Assembly (NCBI GenBank): GCA_019426215.1
Contig: CM033399.1
Coordinates: forward strand, 35,597,022 to 35,661,021
DNA: 64,000 nt
Direction: 5' to 3'
Source of the DNA: Buddleja alternifolia
Lineage: Eukaryota; Streptophyta; Magnoliopsida; Lamiales; Scrophulariaceae
The notes below the pieces were generated by a model. That model was not told where the DNA came from. It saw only the letters and a list, made by a program, of their open reading frames with translations, and ran no database searches. This document shows, one piece after another, positions 46,942-58,900 of the stretch. The number at the start of each line of letters is the position of its first letter. Within the stretch, counting starts at the first letter, position 1. The position numbers were made by a program, and so were the translations under genes.

Positions 46942-47604
46942 GAAAAAATAGCAGATACCCCCCCAAACTATGAGGTGATGTGCGCTTTGCCCCCCAAACT
47001 ATTAAAAGTTGCACTCAACACCCTAAACTATCATATATGTGCACTTTGCCCCCTCGGTCAGCTTCGGGCAGCACCCTAAACTATCATATATTTTCTTTCT
47101 TTTTTAAAATTCAAATATTCTTAATATTAACTTAACCCCCCTCGGTCAGCTTCGGGACATTTTTTACCCATTCATCGTTCAATTTAAATCATGCATATTG
47201 GGATTTATTTAGATTTTTCTTAAAATATTATTTCTAGATGTGAAATAAATAATTTTCAAATATGAAAATAAGAAAAATAAAAATAAAACATGAAAATAAA
47301 TAAAAAACAATGAAAAGAAGTATAAATTCAAATATTCATAATTTTCTAAAAATAAAAAGACAATTCAAAAATCCGAAAACATGAAAATAAATGGAAAAAA
47401 GTATAAAAAATAAAAAATAAAAAATTAGTACATGTGCGCTTTGCCCCCTCACTTATACGGTTTGTAGCACTTTGCCCCCTGTGTGCTGACCGAGGGGGCA
47501 AAGTGCACATATATGATAGTTTAGGGTGTTGAGTGCAACTTTTAATAGTTTGGGGGGCAAAGCGCACATCACCTCATAGTTTGGGGGGTATCTGCTATTT
47601 TCTC
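46942..47604. mobile_element. Mutator-like MITE inside Helitron 2
   Basis: Long inverted ends of about 120 bp: GATACCCCCCCAAACTATG on the left and its near-complement around 47560-47595, rich in CCCCCC/GGGGGG and TGCGCTTTGCCCCC. Flanks TTAATTCTA (46933-46941) and TTATTCCTA (47605-47613) agree at 7 of 9 positions. Non-coding. Confidence 0.75.
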
Positions 47605-47870
47605 TTATTCCTATTTATTTATTCATTTAAAGAAGATAAAAAGAAAGCTTTATGTATATATACTTGTATATGTACGATCTTGAGTCCAACCGCTAATGAC
47701 TTTCTATTAATTGTCATTCCAAAAAAGTAATATTTATTATCAAAGATTTGTCTTTAATAAGCAATAATCATTTAAAAGAATAATTACTTCCATTTCTTTG
47801 TGTGTTTGTCTTTCAGAATACTCACATATGGAAAATAATTAAATTTAAAATACATAAGTATACTATAATA

Positions 47871-48308
47871 TATTCATTAAAAGTAAAGAAATATAAAAAA
47901 AAATCAATTAATTTTCTTCAAATCCCTCTGTAAATGAAACGCCAATTGTGTATATAAGAAATTCCCAAAACTAAAAAGGTGTAGACTATATATATCGTTA
48001 ACCATAGGTATTACACCAAATTCTCAAATATTATCTAATTCTTGAAAGTAAACCAGAAAGATTCGATCTAAAACAATACAAAATATAATAAAAAAATATA
48101 TTCATTAAAAGTAAAAATATAAAAGAAAATTTAATTTACTTTTCTTCAAATTCCTGTGTAAATGAAACGCCAATAGTGTATAGAAAAATTCCAAAACAAA
48201 AAATGTAGACTATATATATATCGTTAACCATAGGTATCACACCAAATTGTCAAATATCTAACTATTGAAAGTAAACCATAAAAATATACGATCTAAAACA
48301 ATATGAAA
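47871..48308 (+). repeat. Tandem duplication in Helitron 2
   Basis: A unit of 228 bp (47871-48098) is followed directly by a second copy (48099 to about 48308) with small differences. Both contain AATGAAACGCCAAT and ATATATCGTTAACCATAGGT. A single diverged counterpart lies in Helitron 1 (around 1780-1930). Confidence 0.8.
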
Positions 48309-49107
48309 GATGATCAATAAATTAGCTAAAAGTAACAAGAAATCAAACTTGGGCATAAGTAGCCAATCATTCTAAACTCTAAAGAGTATTTTAAAGGTTA
48401 TTGACATTTGCACTCTTAAACTTGATAATAGCACTCCAATCTTCTTTTTGCATTGATAAATAGACCAAAATATCTTTATAATTTTAGAACACAATTTTCA
48501 AGAATATAAAACAAATTTTACCCTCCATATATTATTACTTTATTTTGACTTATAATTTCTTATTTCACTATGTCATCAAGTTCATTCTTTCTTTTTGTTT
48601 TGTGGCATTCATTTGATCTATTTTACTTAATATTACAGGTATGAAGTTAATTACAAAAAAAAAATTAATAGAAAAGAATATAAGTACATAAAATTATCAC
48701 AGTTACTTTATACAATAATGTCTCCATTATAATATAAATTTGACAATTATAACATAGAGTTAATATTTTAAAATAAAGTAAAATAAATATAAAAAACTAA
48801 AAATAAAGCAAAAGACGTATAATATTTATTTGTCTTTGCGGATTATTTGATGGGTGGACACCGAGCGAACGGACTAGATTAAACTTACTATTTAAATAAA
48901 GTTAAATAGATTGAGTGTATATATTTTGGCCCCTTTTTTGGTAAATTGTGTTTACTTTGCTACATCTTTTATATAACTTTTAATTTGACATTTCTCTTCA
49001 TACAGCCTATTTAAATATTTGGCAAATATATTTAGTTATATATTTCACTTTGTCAGTCTATTTAATATATTTTTGGTCCAAATAGATTAGGACACTTTAT
49101 ATATATT

Positions 49108-49264
49108 TTTCGTCCGAGTTGATAATCATAATCTTGAGTCATAAAAACTCTATCTAGATCCATAAAAGAGGTGAGAGTTACAACTTGTGGCAATCTGGAT
49201 TCGAACACATGACCTCTCACATAAAGTGGGGGCTGGATACCACTACACCAATAGGTCTTGGGTA
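49108..49264 (-). mobile_element. SINE nested in Helitron 2
   Basis: Minus strand: A-box region TATTGGTGTAGTGGTATCCAG, reading into a B-box region GGTCATGTGTTCGAATCC, then the shared tail with ATGGATCTAGATAGAG. It closely resembles the copy at 29864-30046. Confidence 0.7.
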
Positions 49265-50385
49265 GAAAATGAGTTTCTGTGTTATTTCAACTTTTAACTT
49301 AATGAATCTATAAAAATTAGTTTATATAATTTTTGAAAATAACATAAAATCTAAAAAAAGGATAAAAAAATTTCAAAAATTATTTGTATTCTTTTGTGTA
49401 CTATTTTATTTTATTTCAGTATTTTCACAATTAAAGAGAAGAATAAAAACAACACCTATAATCATATACTGAATGACAGGAAAAGATAATAGAATATTTA
49501 AGAAGGAAAATGAAAAAAGAATTTTATGAAACAAATTTAAAAAAAGATCATGAGTCAATCAAGGTCAAACAAGAGAATTCGTAAAGCTTCAAGTTATTAT
49601 AGTTTACGTAATATGATTTCACTTAATTAAATTATGATTCAGGTATTTCTAAATTTTCAATAATTTAGTAATTATTTAAATACTTTATTGAAAAAATTGT
49701 ATTTGTCGACGTCTACTCAAATTGAAAATTTTGGGCAAAATTTCTCCTCAGTTCGTGAGTTTTTGATAGATACATTATCAATTTTGCCAGTTAAAAAATA
49801 CACGAGACCAATTTGACTACCTTTACAGCTACAGGACAAATTGAAAGAATATATATATTTTTTTACTTATTTTACATTTTTATCAACCGAATAAGAATTC
49901 ATTGAATAGAGGTGAAACAAGCAAAAATGAAATCATTATCTATTAAATATGATTTCGTGAAGAGTGTACTTGATGTTTAAAATGACACATGATATGATGA
50001 TCTTGGGGGAAAAAAAATGCTACGATTGCTTTAGAAATTAAAAAAAGCTAAAAAAGAATTAAGAAAAAAAGCAAGAAGACACACATATCCAATTTTTGAA
50101 CAATAATGAGTGATAATTTCAAGTACACAAAGTACTCAAAAAGAGGAAAAATGAAAAGTTTGAACCAAGAAAAGGAACAATTTTTTTCTTTTAATTAATT
50201 TAGTCTTTCATTTCAATTAATAATTAGTATTTCAAATAATTATAGTTTAATAAATAATAATTCACTTAACAAAATTAGCATTTAAATTTCGAATTATATA
50301 ATATTTAAAAATAAAACATTATTTACATACATAAATTATTTTAACGAAAGCATATGATTTACGTGCAACACGTGTCATTTACTAG

Positions 50386-51413
50386 TTATCTAAAGACCAT
50401 AGTTGTTAATGGCGAATGGCGTATCACGGCGCATAGGGTCCCATGGCGCACAACACAGCGCACGCCTTATTGAAGGTCGGCGCATTATTACAAAAATAAA
50501 TTAATATGCATAAATATATAGTTATATAGAAATGATGATAATAGTTATGCAAAAACAAAAATATATATGTATGGAAAAGACTTTGTTGGGAGAGGCAAAA
50601 TCCATTTCGGTGATATCTACACCTCGAATGGAAATAGTCTCCGACGTCCGATTGGGAGAAACTATGGTATATACCAAAAAAATATATATATATATATTTA
50701 TATACCCCTAAAAATTTCAACAACCTATAGTCTACTATATATATATATTTGAGGTTGGGTTGTATTTACTGTTGTAATCTTGGTCTTGTTATTGCTGCTC
50801 TCTGGCTACACTAGATGCTGAGAAGATCGGATCTGATGCAGATATAATTTACTTATCCTGAATTAATAAAGTTTTACTTACATACAAGGCAATGTGAAGG
50901 AGGCAGAATAGCTCTTTTTCAAGGTACATTGGTCAGGTTTACCAATTGATCATGTGCCATTTCAAGTACTCAGGAAGAAATACTTCAACATGGAAAAAAG
51001 GGTTCACATGCATCAAATCTAAAGTAGAGTACATATTTTTGGAGGAACATGGATCGTGCATCTTGTGAACAAACCAGTACAATTTTCCTTCTCTAAAAGC
51101 TTCAAAAGTTGGTCATCCAATTCCAAGCTCGTGACATATACAGTATTGTTATCTTTTTATTTTTTCTTTCTTCTTGTTTTTTTGTGCAACTAAAAATTCC
51201 CTTGCTCATGTAACAACTTCAATATACATGACAATGAGAGTTTTTTCATTGTCAACAAATAGCCGGATTGAATTGTTGGGCGAGTCATCATTTCAATCCA
51301 ACAGAGTATTCAGACACGCTGGTTTTAACACATTTATCACTATGATCAGTCTATGACCGCAAGCGGATTGTTTATTGACCCTCAAGTAAAATTGCTAATC
51401 CTCTGCTATCCAA
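50386..51413. other. Intergenic DNA
   Basis: Near 50400-50480, GTTGTTAATGGCGAATGGCG and GCGCA-rich sequence look like one end of a hAT-type repeat; its partner was not found. Short (TA)n tracts at 50685 and 50738. No gene. Confidence 0.4.
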
Positions 51414-51617
51414 AACTTGTTGGTCTAGTGGTATTCACCTCCCACTATATGTGAGAAGTCCTGATTTCGAATTCAGGTTGCCATAAGTTATGGTTCTCTC
51501 CTCCTTTATGAAGCTAGATACAGTCTTTATGGCTAAGAGTTATAACTATCAATCCGGGTTTATTGGGTTAGATATGTAGAGTATCTCCATTTCTCTTGAA
51601 TTTAACAACAAAAAAAA
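51414..51617 (+). mobile_element. SINE, plus strand, well-preserved copy
   Basis: A-box TGGTCTAGTGG at 51421-51431, B-box region GATTTCGAATTC near 51463-51474, then a non-tRNA body with AGATACAGTCTTTATGGC and a 3' A-rich end (ACAACAAAAAAAAC). Spacing of about 35 bp between boxes fits a tRNA-derived RNA polymerase III promoter. It is the best-preserved copy of this family in the window. Confidence 0.75.
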
Positions 51618-51839
51618 CTATTTAAAATTTTTTTCAGAAATTCTGGTGAAACCGATCTATTATTATTGAAAAATATGGATGATTGCGTTATGAAAACCAC
51701 CACACTCTTATGATTTATGATTTCATAAGCAAATCCAAGTTAATTTAGTTTAGGAGCAAATAAATTTCTAGGTTTTTACATTGGTCCAAATAGAATCTAT
51801 GAAGCTAGCAAACTATGAAACTTATTTCAAACTTTTGAT

Positions 51840-52274
51840 CACTACAACAAAAAATAATATTTGTGACAAAATTTGAAGTGACAATGTTAAAATTGTCACT
51901 AGATGTACATAATGAGTGACAATAATTTTTGCTTTGTCACAATAAGAATTTTTAGTGACAAGAGTTTTTTTAAAATTGTCACTCTTGACAATTAGTGACA
52001 CATGTATAGTGACAATACAAATAGAGTGACAACTATAATTGTTGTCACTAAGTTGTCACAAAAGGTGTGTCATTAATTATCCATAGTAACAACAATTTTC
52101 TTGTCATTAATTATCAAAAGTGACAACTTTTCTACAAATTTTGTCAATATTAAACATGTGGAACATATTTTAGTGACAAAACAAAAGTTCTTGTCACTAA
52201 AAATTGATAATTAGTGACAATTTTGACATTGTCACTTGGTATTTTTGTCACCAATGTCATATTTTTTTGTAGTG
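51840..52274. mobile_element. CACTA MITE, 435 bp, with 3-bp TSD
   Basis: Ends CACTACAACAAAAAA and the complement (TTTTTTTGTAGTG), flanked by GAT at 51837-51839 and 52275-52277. A CACTA terminus with a 3-bp duplication is diagnostic of the CACTA (En/Spm) superfamily. The interior is built largely of GTGACAA/TTGTCAC units on both strands, which are probably transposase-binding subterminal repeats. No ORF. Confidence 0.9.
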
Positions 52275-52277
52275 GAT

Positions 52278-53000
52278 GGCCTAATTTCTAAATCTTATGA
52301 GGGTGTTCATACATTCGAACTATAGAATTGCCAATCAACCAATGGAAAAAAAAATCAAAACAATTAAACAAGTTCTGAAAACCAGAAAAAATGGGAAATG
52401 GAATATTAAGGAAAAAAATAAGTCAATATACGACAAAATCGTCGGTATTATCTGGACAGGACATTAATTCTTTTTGAAATTGCTATTAAATTGTGAAAAT
52501 GAAGTGAAGTGAAGCCAAACTAAATTGGACCAAGTATTGAGTTGCAATGTGATCAATATGAAATCACTATAACATAGTTTCCCTATCACCACTTATCACC
52601 ATCAAACAATGAAATCAATGTCAAATTCTTACATTACCCATCTTTTTATCCCAATGTTTATGTGGTCATTCTTAGATCTTCTCGAAATCTGTGATGCCCC
52701 CTGTCCACCATTCCACATGGAAAAATTGTGGGATATTTGACATTTATATACAGTGGGCCAAATGACTCGAGCATAATAATGAGTATCAATTTTGGGTTGT
52801 AATTTGTATGATCAACTTCAAGTTACGTTCAGTGAGTTCGAAAACACATTTAGCATCAGCATGACAAAATCAACCGGTGTTGGGAGATTCAATACCTTCA
52901 TACATGTAGGCCAATAAATACATGGATGGATTGGATCTTCAAAAAAAATTCAATTTCATATATATAAAATGGGGCTAATCAGTCTCAAGAGATCAGCAAA
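52278..53000. other. Intergenic DNA
   Basis: No gene or paired repeats found. Confidence 0.45.
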
Positions 53001-53009
53001 TATAATTTA

Positions 53010-54404
53010 GGGATAATGTCATCAATAGTCCTCGAAGTATCACTTTGATCCCTAAACAAATTTTTGTTACGCTACCTTCCCTAATTTTATAATTTCGTCC
53101 CACTTTAATACTTTCCGGCAGTTTTTGCCTGCGTGCAAAAAAGACGCAAAATTTCAAGAGTAAAATCGTCAAATCATGTTTTCCTATCTCATATTGGTCC
53201 TGTTACAGTTTCTCTTGTCACACTTTGGTTCTTTTTTTGATTTTTTACATTTTAGGCCCCCTTCCCCAAAAAAAATATTGTAACATGAGTTGGAATTCAT
53301 TTTAACCAAGTGAATGGCCTAGTTTTAAAATTGCGCGTTGCACAAAATTAAACTTTTATGCAAAAGTTTCTTAATTTATAATTATCGAGTTAACATCACA
53401 TTAATAAAAAAAAAATTTAATTTTTTTAACCACAAATAAAATATGTTATATCAACTTAAAATAGTCTTGTAACAAATTAAATAATTTTAATATTTTTTGT
53501 TCTTTCAAGTTCGATTTTATTATTTGACCCTCAAATTATAAAGTTAATCATACAAATATGAGTCTGTTTTATTAAAGAACATCAAAGTTAACAATATAGA
53601 TGACTAAAACAGTTCAAGTTCACAAATCTTACAATAATGTTAGGTGACAACTTTCCTACAAATGAATTGTACTAAAAACTAATTTGGTAGGCATTAAGAG
53701 AAATTTCATTTAGCGTATACATATGTTGAAATAGCAAGGATCAGAGAAGAGCATAATGCAAAATTTAATACACACATCTTTGTAGAGGAATATAAAGGAC
53801 CATGAGTATATATATGCTTCGTATATATATATATTCATAATGTTAAAATTAAATATAATTGACATTAATAATATGTTAAATAGTAATTTCAAAAAAAAAA
53901 TGCAAAATACCTTTAAAGTGTGACAAAATGGTGAACAAAGAACTTTCTTAACTTCATAGTTCATATAGCGGAAAGATGAAATCATGAATTTTGATTCATT
54001 AAATACAATAGTATGATATGTTTTTAAGGTTTTTCCATTTTCATTTTGAATCAAATCAGGAATAGAGTGATGCACTATATTTCATTTTGTACACGTCCAC
54101 TTTTTTTGGGGGCTAAAATGTAAAAAATTGAAAATGGACTAAAGTGAGACGAAAAAAAGGAACCAAAGTGAGATAAAAAAAAATTGAAAAAAGACCCAAA
54201 GTGAGACGGGAAACATGATTTGATGATTTGACCCCTGAAAATTTGCGTCTGTGTTGCACGCACTAAGACTTTCGATCAAAACCTGTTGGGAAAAAAAAAG
54301 TGAGACGGAATTGTAACATTAGGAACTACTGCGTAACAAAAATTACTTTAGGGATCAAAATAATATAAAAGTGATACTTCAAGGACTATTATTGACATTA
54401 TCCC
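53010..54404. mobile_element. Mutator-like non-autonomous element, 1395 bp, 9-bp TSD
   Basis: Terminal inverted repeats of about 300 bp starting GGGATAATGTCA and ending TGACATTATCCC, flanked by a perfect TATAATTTA at 53001-53009 and 54405-54413. Long inverted ends with a 9-bp duplication fit Mutator-like elements. The 800-bp middle is AT-rich; a minus-strand frame at 53710-54075 shows no transposase motif, so I regard it as non-coding. Confidence 0.88.
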
Positions 54405-54413
54405 TATAATTTA

Positions 54414-54899
54414 TTTCTTTAATGGCTCTATCACATCTACAAGAGCCACCCACCCACCTACATTCTATCCCCCATTTAATCAACGCATGCAAACCCTATG
54501 CAAATTTTCAATAGTCCAATCAGTATAACATTCTCATTCACATTTGTGTGATAGAGATGGACGCAAAATTTACGTTTGGACTATTGGACTCAATTTGACA
54601 TATAATTACTCGTATAACATGGGGTTCAAATATGTATTGTCATAAGATATATCACATATTTATTCTCAAATAACTACAAGTGTAATTTGGTAAAAATTGT
54701 CTCTCTCTTCCTTTATAGTATCTACAAAAAGAAAAATAAAACATTAGAGAGATCCAAAGCGTTCTTTTTATATGACCTTTAAAGTGATCTGAAATTTAAG
54801 ACAATTAAATCACTCATGATCTACCAAGGATAAATTCAATTGAACAATGTATAATTCATAAATATAAAAATAAAATTGAAGAAATCCGAATTCACACAG
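54414..54899. other. Intergenic DNA with a short inverted repeat
   Basis: Around 54510-54585, AATAGTCCAATC pairs with GATTGGACTATT-like sequence near 54580, resembling the element at 43464-43587. Otherwise featureless. Confidence 0.4.
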
Positions 54900-55195
54900 A
54901 AATTTCGTCCTCACCTTTCCAGCTAAACACCGGACAGGGACCATTCCCTTATTCTATTAGCCGTCAGTTGGAGATGAGACTTTTGACTAATAAAAAAGAG
55001 AATAAGTCGATTATACGACTCTATCCCACGGAGCGTTAATAAGGCCTAAGGCTTACTCAGGGGAGAGGACAGGATAAGCTAAAGAGAGGATGAATGAGGT
55101 ATGCTTCACCGACCCTTGCTTTGAATAGCAGGAATTCGTAAGTGGAAAGACCTTGCAAATGCCTTTTTGACACTAGAATAGGCTGCTAGGAAGAA
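54900..55195. other. Possible organelle-derived (NUMT-like) segment
   Basis: This block has clearly higher GC and complexity than both sides, and phrases such as CTCTATCCCACGGAGCG and CTTGCTTTGAATAGCAGGAA that look like plant mitochondrial intergenic DNA. No gene is recognisable in it. The origin is an impression from composition, not a match. Confidence 0.3.
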
Positions 55196-55318
55196 GGATT
55201 AAAATAAGGATAAATTATACACAGACCCCTAATTTATTGTGTAACTACAATAAACCCCTCACTTTTTGGAAAATTACAAAGTCCCCTTATGTTCAGGCGT
55301 TCTTATAAATACACTCCC

Positions 55319-55859
55319 TGTTGATGAGTATCAACTATTCCTCCCCTTCATTCTCCCTAAGTCAACGGTCAACAATATCAGGCTATCATTACTTTAAACA
55401 ATATTAATCACTTAGTGGGTCGGGTTACGACCCGACCCGGCTCATCGACCCTGCGACCCATATGATGTGGATCTAATCATTATGTGACACCTGCTCACTC
55501 TCAACAGGTGTAATTATCATGTCATGAATAGTGAATATCTTATCACTTATAAATACAACCTCTTATTCATTTACAAGGGGGGGGGGGGAGGAGACACTCA
55601 AAAATACAGAAAAGGAAGGAAGAGTTAAATCACGCCAAGAAGATAAATAAAGAGAATAGCCTCGTACAGTACAAAGCCATTGCAGACAGTATAATCAATT
55701 CCTTTGAACTACGTCCAGACTTGATCCTATATAAATAGGTACGTAGGCAGCTTGTTTTATCAAGTCCAGTCTATAATTTTATATATTGTGTATGTGAGTT
55801 TGACCTCTTGGGGTCGTTAGATTTATTTGGTTCTTTACGGCGAAACTCCAGCTAGATCA
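55319..55859 (+). repeat. Putative gypsy 5' LTR
   Basis: Ends GCTAGATCA at 55859. Contains CTTATAAATACAACC near 55550 as a likely TATA region, and GGTACGTAGGCAGC near 55740, a phrase common in LTRs of Tat elements. No 3' LTR is in the window to confirm the start; 55319 is chosen because TG begins there and the preceding DNA resembles a MITE arm. Confidence 0.5.
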
Positions 55860-55860
55860 T

Positions 55861-55879
55861 TTGGCGTCGTCTGTGGGAA
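55861..55879 (+). other. Gypsy primer binding site
   Basis: TTGGCGTCGTCTGTGGGAA, one base after the LTR end; TTGGCGCCGT-type sequences occupy this place in many Tat and Athila elements. The tRNA was not identified. Confidence 0.65.
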
Positions 55880-55916
55880 ACCTGTGTCCCTTTATTTTAT
55901 ATAAATAGTTAGAGTA

Positions 55917-58900
55917 ATGGAAAAAGTAGAGCAGAGGCGAGGAGATGATGTAATAGTAGAGCCTCGGGGATCACCATTGGGAGATCTCCAGCAAGAACTC
56001 GAAGTGGAGTCTCCGCAGGAGAGGTTGATTACGATAACTGAAACGGAGTTCAACAGAAGGATGCAAGAGTGGGGACAGAAGTTCCTACAAGAGCAAATAG
56101 CAAAAATGCCAGCGACGCCAAACGTGGGGACTGCCCATCCTACCCCAGCTATCCCAGGACGACAATTCCCAGAACTCGACCCGGAAAGGGAACGAGGGGA
56201 AGATGCTCGCAATACGGGGGCGCGCCGAAGGTTATTTCACGAACCTGACCTAAGAAGGGAATAGGGTGAAATCAGCCGAGGCGAAGGGGACCGAAGAGGT
56301 GAAAGGGAAGGGAGCCCACACGAGGCACGAAATGACGCCAACTCAGCACGGCGTGAAATGCCACAGAAGAGAACGATCCAGGTCTCAGCGCTACAGCGTC
56401 GTAATTCGCCCTTCCATGTGGATATCCTATCGGAAGGTATGCCGTTAAACTTCAAAGTACCAGATCTTCCAAAATACGATGGAACTCGCGATCCTAGGAA
56501 GCATGTAGTCACATTTGAAACAATGATGGTATTGCATAATTTAAGTGATACGATAAATGCAAAAAAATTCCCAACTACCTCTGTGGGACGGGCTTTGGAT
56601 TGGTTCGTAAACCAACCTCCAGGCACAATCGTGTCGTATGAACAGTTTGTTCGAAAATTTGAAAATCATTTTGCTAGTAAGGCTCGCATAACGAAATCAG
56701 TATCGACGTTATTGGGGATAAAGCAGCGAGAGGAAGAAAAGCTGAGGGAGTTTGTAGACAGATTCAATGACGAAGCCCTGGATATCCAAGGTGTGCAGCA
56801 TGAGGTAATTCAGCAACTGTTTATTAACGGCTTGAAGGAAGGACCATTGACCGGGGCGTTGATACGTAACCCTCCCATAGATCAAGATGGGATGATGATC
56901 CTAGAAAGGCAATATATACACGAAGAAGAGGTATATAGGATTAAGAGAGCCGAGAAGAAGGCAACGAAGCAAAATAAAGAGCAACACGAGCGACGTGGAA
57001 TGCCGAGATCCGATAAGAATCAAGAATGACAACCGCGATACGCGAAATACGAAGGATACACACCTCTAAAGACAACACGGGAAAAAGCCCTGATGGCCAT
57101 TGAAAATTCGAAATTGCTCTTTTGGCCTAAAAAGATGAAATACGATCCAAAAAGGAAAAATAGCCACAAATATTGTCGCTTTCACAAGGACAATGGGCAT
57201 GACACTGAGGATTGTTTTCAATTGAAAGATGAAATCGAGAGATTGATTAAACAAGGTTATTTGCATGAATTTATCGACAAGGCCCGAGAAGCTGAGGTGA
57301 AAAAGCAAGAAGGGATACGACGAGACCGTAGGTCTAGAAGTCAATCCCGGGAACGGGGAAAGGAAGCGGAGATAGGCAGAGGCCGTGAGCACGATACTGG
57401 TAAATATCATGACGATCAGAAGAATCTGCCCCGACGTGATGAAAAACGAACTCATGAAGTTCAACATAATCCCCAATTGTGGGGTGAGATTCATACCATT
57501 GCAGGGGGTCCCTCGTATGGAGACTCCCAGAATGCACGAAAAAGGCACCTCCGTGATGTACGATCCCACGAAAAACGAGGCGAATTCCTGCATGTGTTGA
57601 ATGTTACATCGGGACACGAAGTCATTAGCTTCGTTGACCACGATTACGAAGGGGTGATACGGCCTCATGATGATCCCATGGTGGTCACAATGAATGTGGC
57701 AAACTTCTCTGTTCACAGAGTGTTAGTAGACAATAGCAGCTCCGCAGATATTCTGTTCTTACATGTCTTGAGAAAAATGAACTTTGATGAAAAGAAACTT
57801 ACCCCTGTGAATACTCCTTTAAAAGGGTTTGGAGGAGGAGAAGTTGCCCCTTTGGGAACGATAGATTTACTCGCCTCGTTGGGTCACGAACCCAGGAGAA
57901 AAACGGTAATGATGAAGTTTTTGGTGGTTGATGCACCTTTTTCTTACAATGCAATTATAGGTCGACCTGGATTGAATATGTTCGAAGCTGTAGTGTCGAC
58001 GATACATTTGAAACTAAAATTTATGACGGGTGGCGGGGTCGCAGTTGTACGATGTGATCTGCAGATTGCCAGGGAGTGTTATACTATGTCCTTGAGGGAA
58101 GACAAAAGTGAAAAGTAATGGAAAATGAAGAAGTTAGAAGGTATTGCTGCGCCTGTTGGAGAAGTGGAGCGAGATGCCGGGAAAAGGGCTCGCACGGAAT
58201 CTGGAAAAGTCGAACCAATGGAACACAAACCTGTTGAGTTGTTCCCTGGGGACTCAAGCAGAATTACCAGGATAGGGTCTCAAATGCCGGAAAGACTGGA
58301 AATGATGATGATTGGGTTCCTTAGGGAGAATTTCGACATGTTTGCATGGCAGGCTTCGGACTTCAGAGGGATCAACCCCGAAGTGATAGTGCATCGTCTA
58401 AACTTGGATCCAAAAGCAAAATCGGTGAAGCAGAAGCGCAGGAGTTTCGGGCCAAACAGGAATGCGATCATAGAGGTAGAAGTAAATAAGTTACTCGAGG
58501 TGAACCATATACAAGAGATTCAGTTCACTGATTGGCTGGCAAATGTAGTGCTTGTACCCAAGTCAGGAGATCAATGGCGTATGTGCGTGGATTTTACTGA
58601 TTTGAACAAAGCTTGTCCTCGTGATCCGTACCCACTGCCTCGTATTGATCTCCTCGTGGATTCGACAGCGGGGTGCGCCCTCTTGAGCATGATGGACGCA
58701 TATCAAGGGTTCAGTCAGATCATGATGGCAACAGAAGATAGGGACAAGACCTCCTTTGTCACGACAAAAGGGGTATACTGCTATAACGTGATGCCTTTTG
58801 GGCTCAGAAACTTTGGAGCAACTTATCAAAGGTTGGTGAACAGGATGTTCAGAAGATAAATAGGAAAGACCATGGAAGTCTATGTTGATGATATGTTGGT

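Larger units (their letters stand above)
46704..50385 (+). mobile_element. Helitron 2, non-autonomous, full-length
   Basis: Starts TCTATTTCTATTATAAATG after a host A (46703) and ends CTAG at 50382-50385 before a host T (50386), the A/T insertion site typical of Helitrons. A hairpin lies just before the end (ACGTG 50361-50365, CACGT 50369-50373). Its interior matches Helitron 1 in several blocks. It holds a Mutator-like MITE, a 228-bp tandem duplication and a SINE, but no Rep/helicase gene. Confidence 0.8.

Noticed and set aside
53710..54075. 121-codon minus-strand frame in the Mutator-like element as transposase
   Set aside because: No DDE, zinc-finger or MULE motif; Phe/Ile/Tyr-rich sequence typical of random AT-rich frames.
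57066..57716. 216-codon minus-strand frame opposite gypsy protease
   Set aside because: Shadow of the plus-strand gag-pol frame, with no known domain; differs from the antisense ORF at 62017-64000, which has introns and family motifs.
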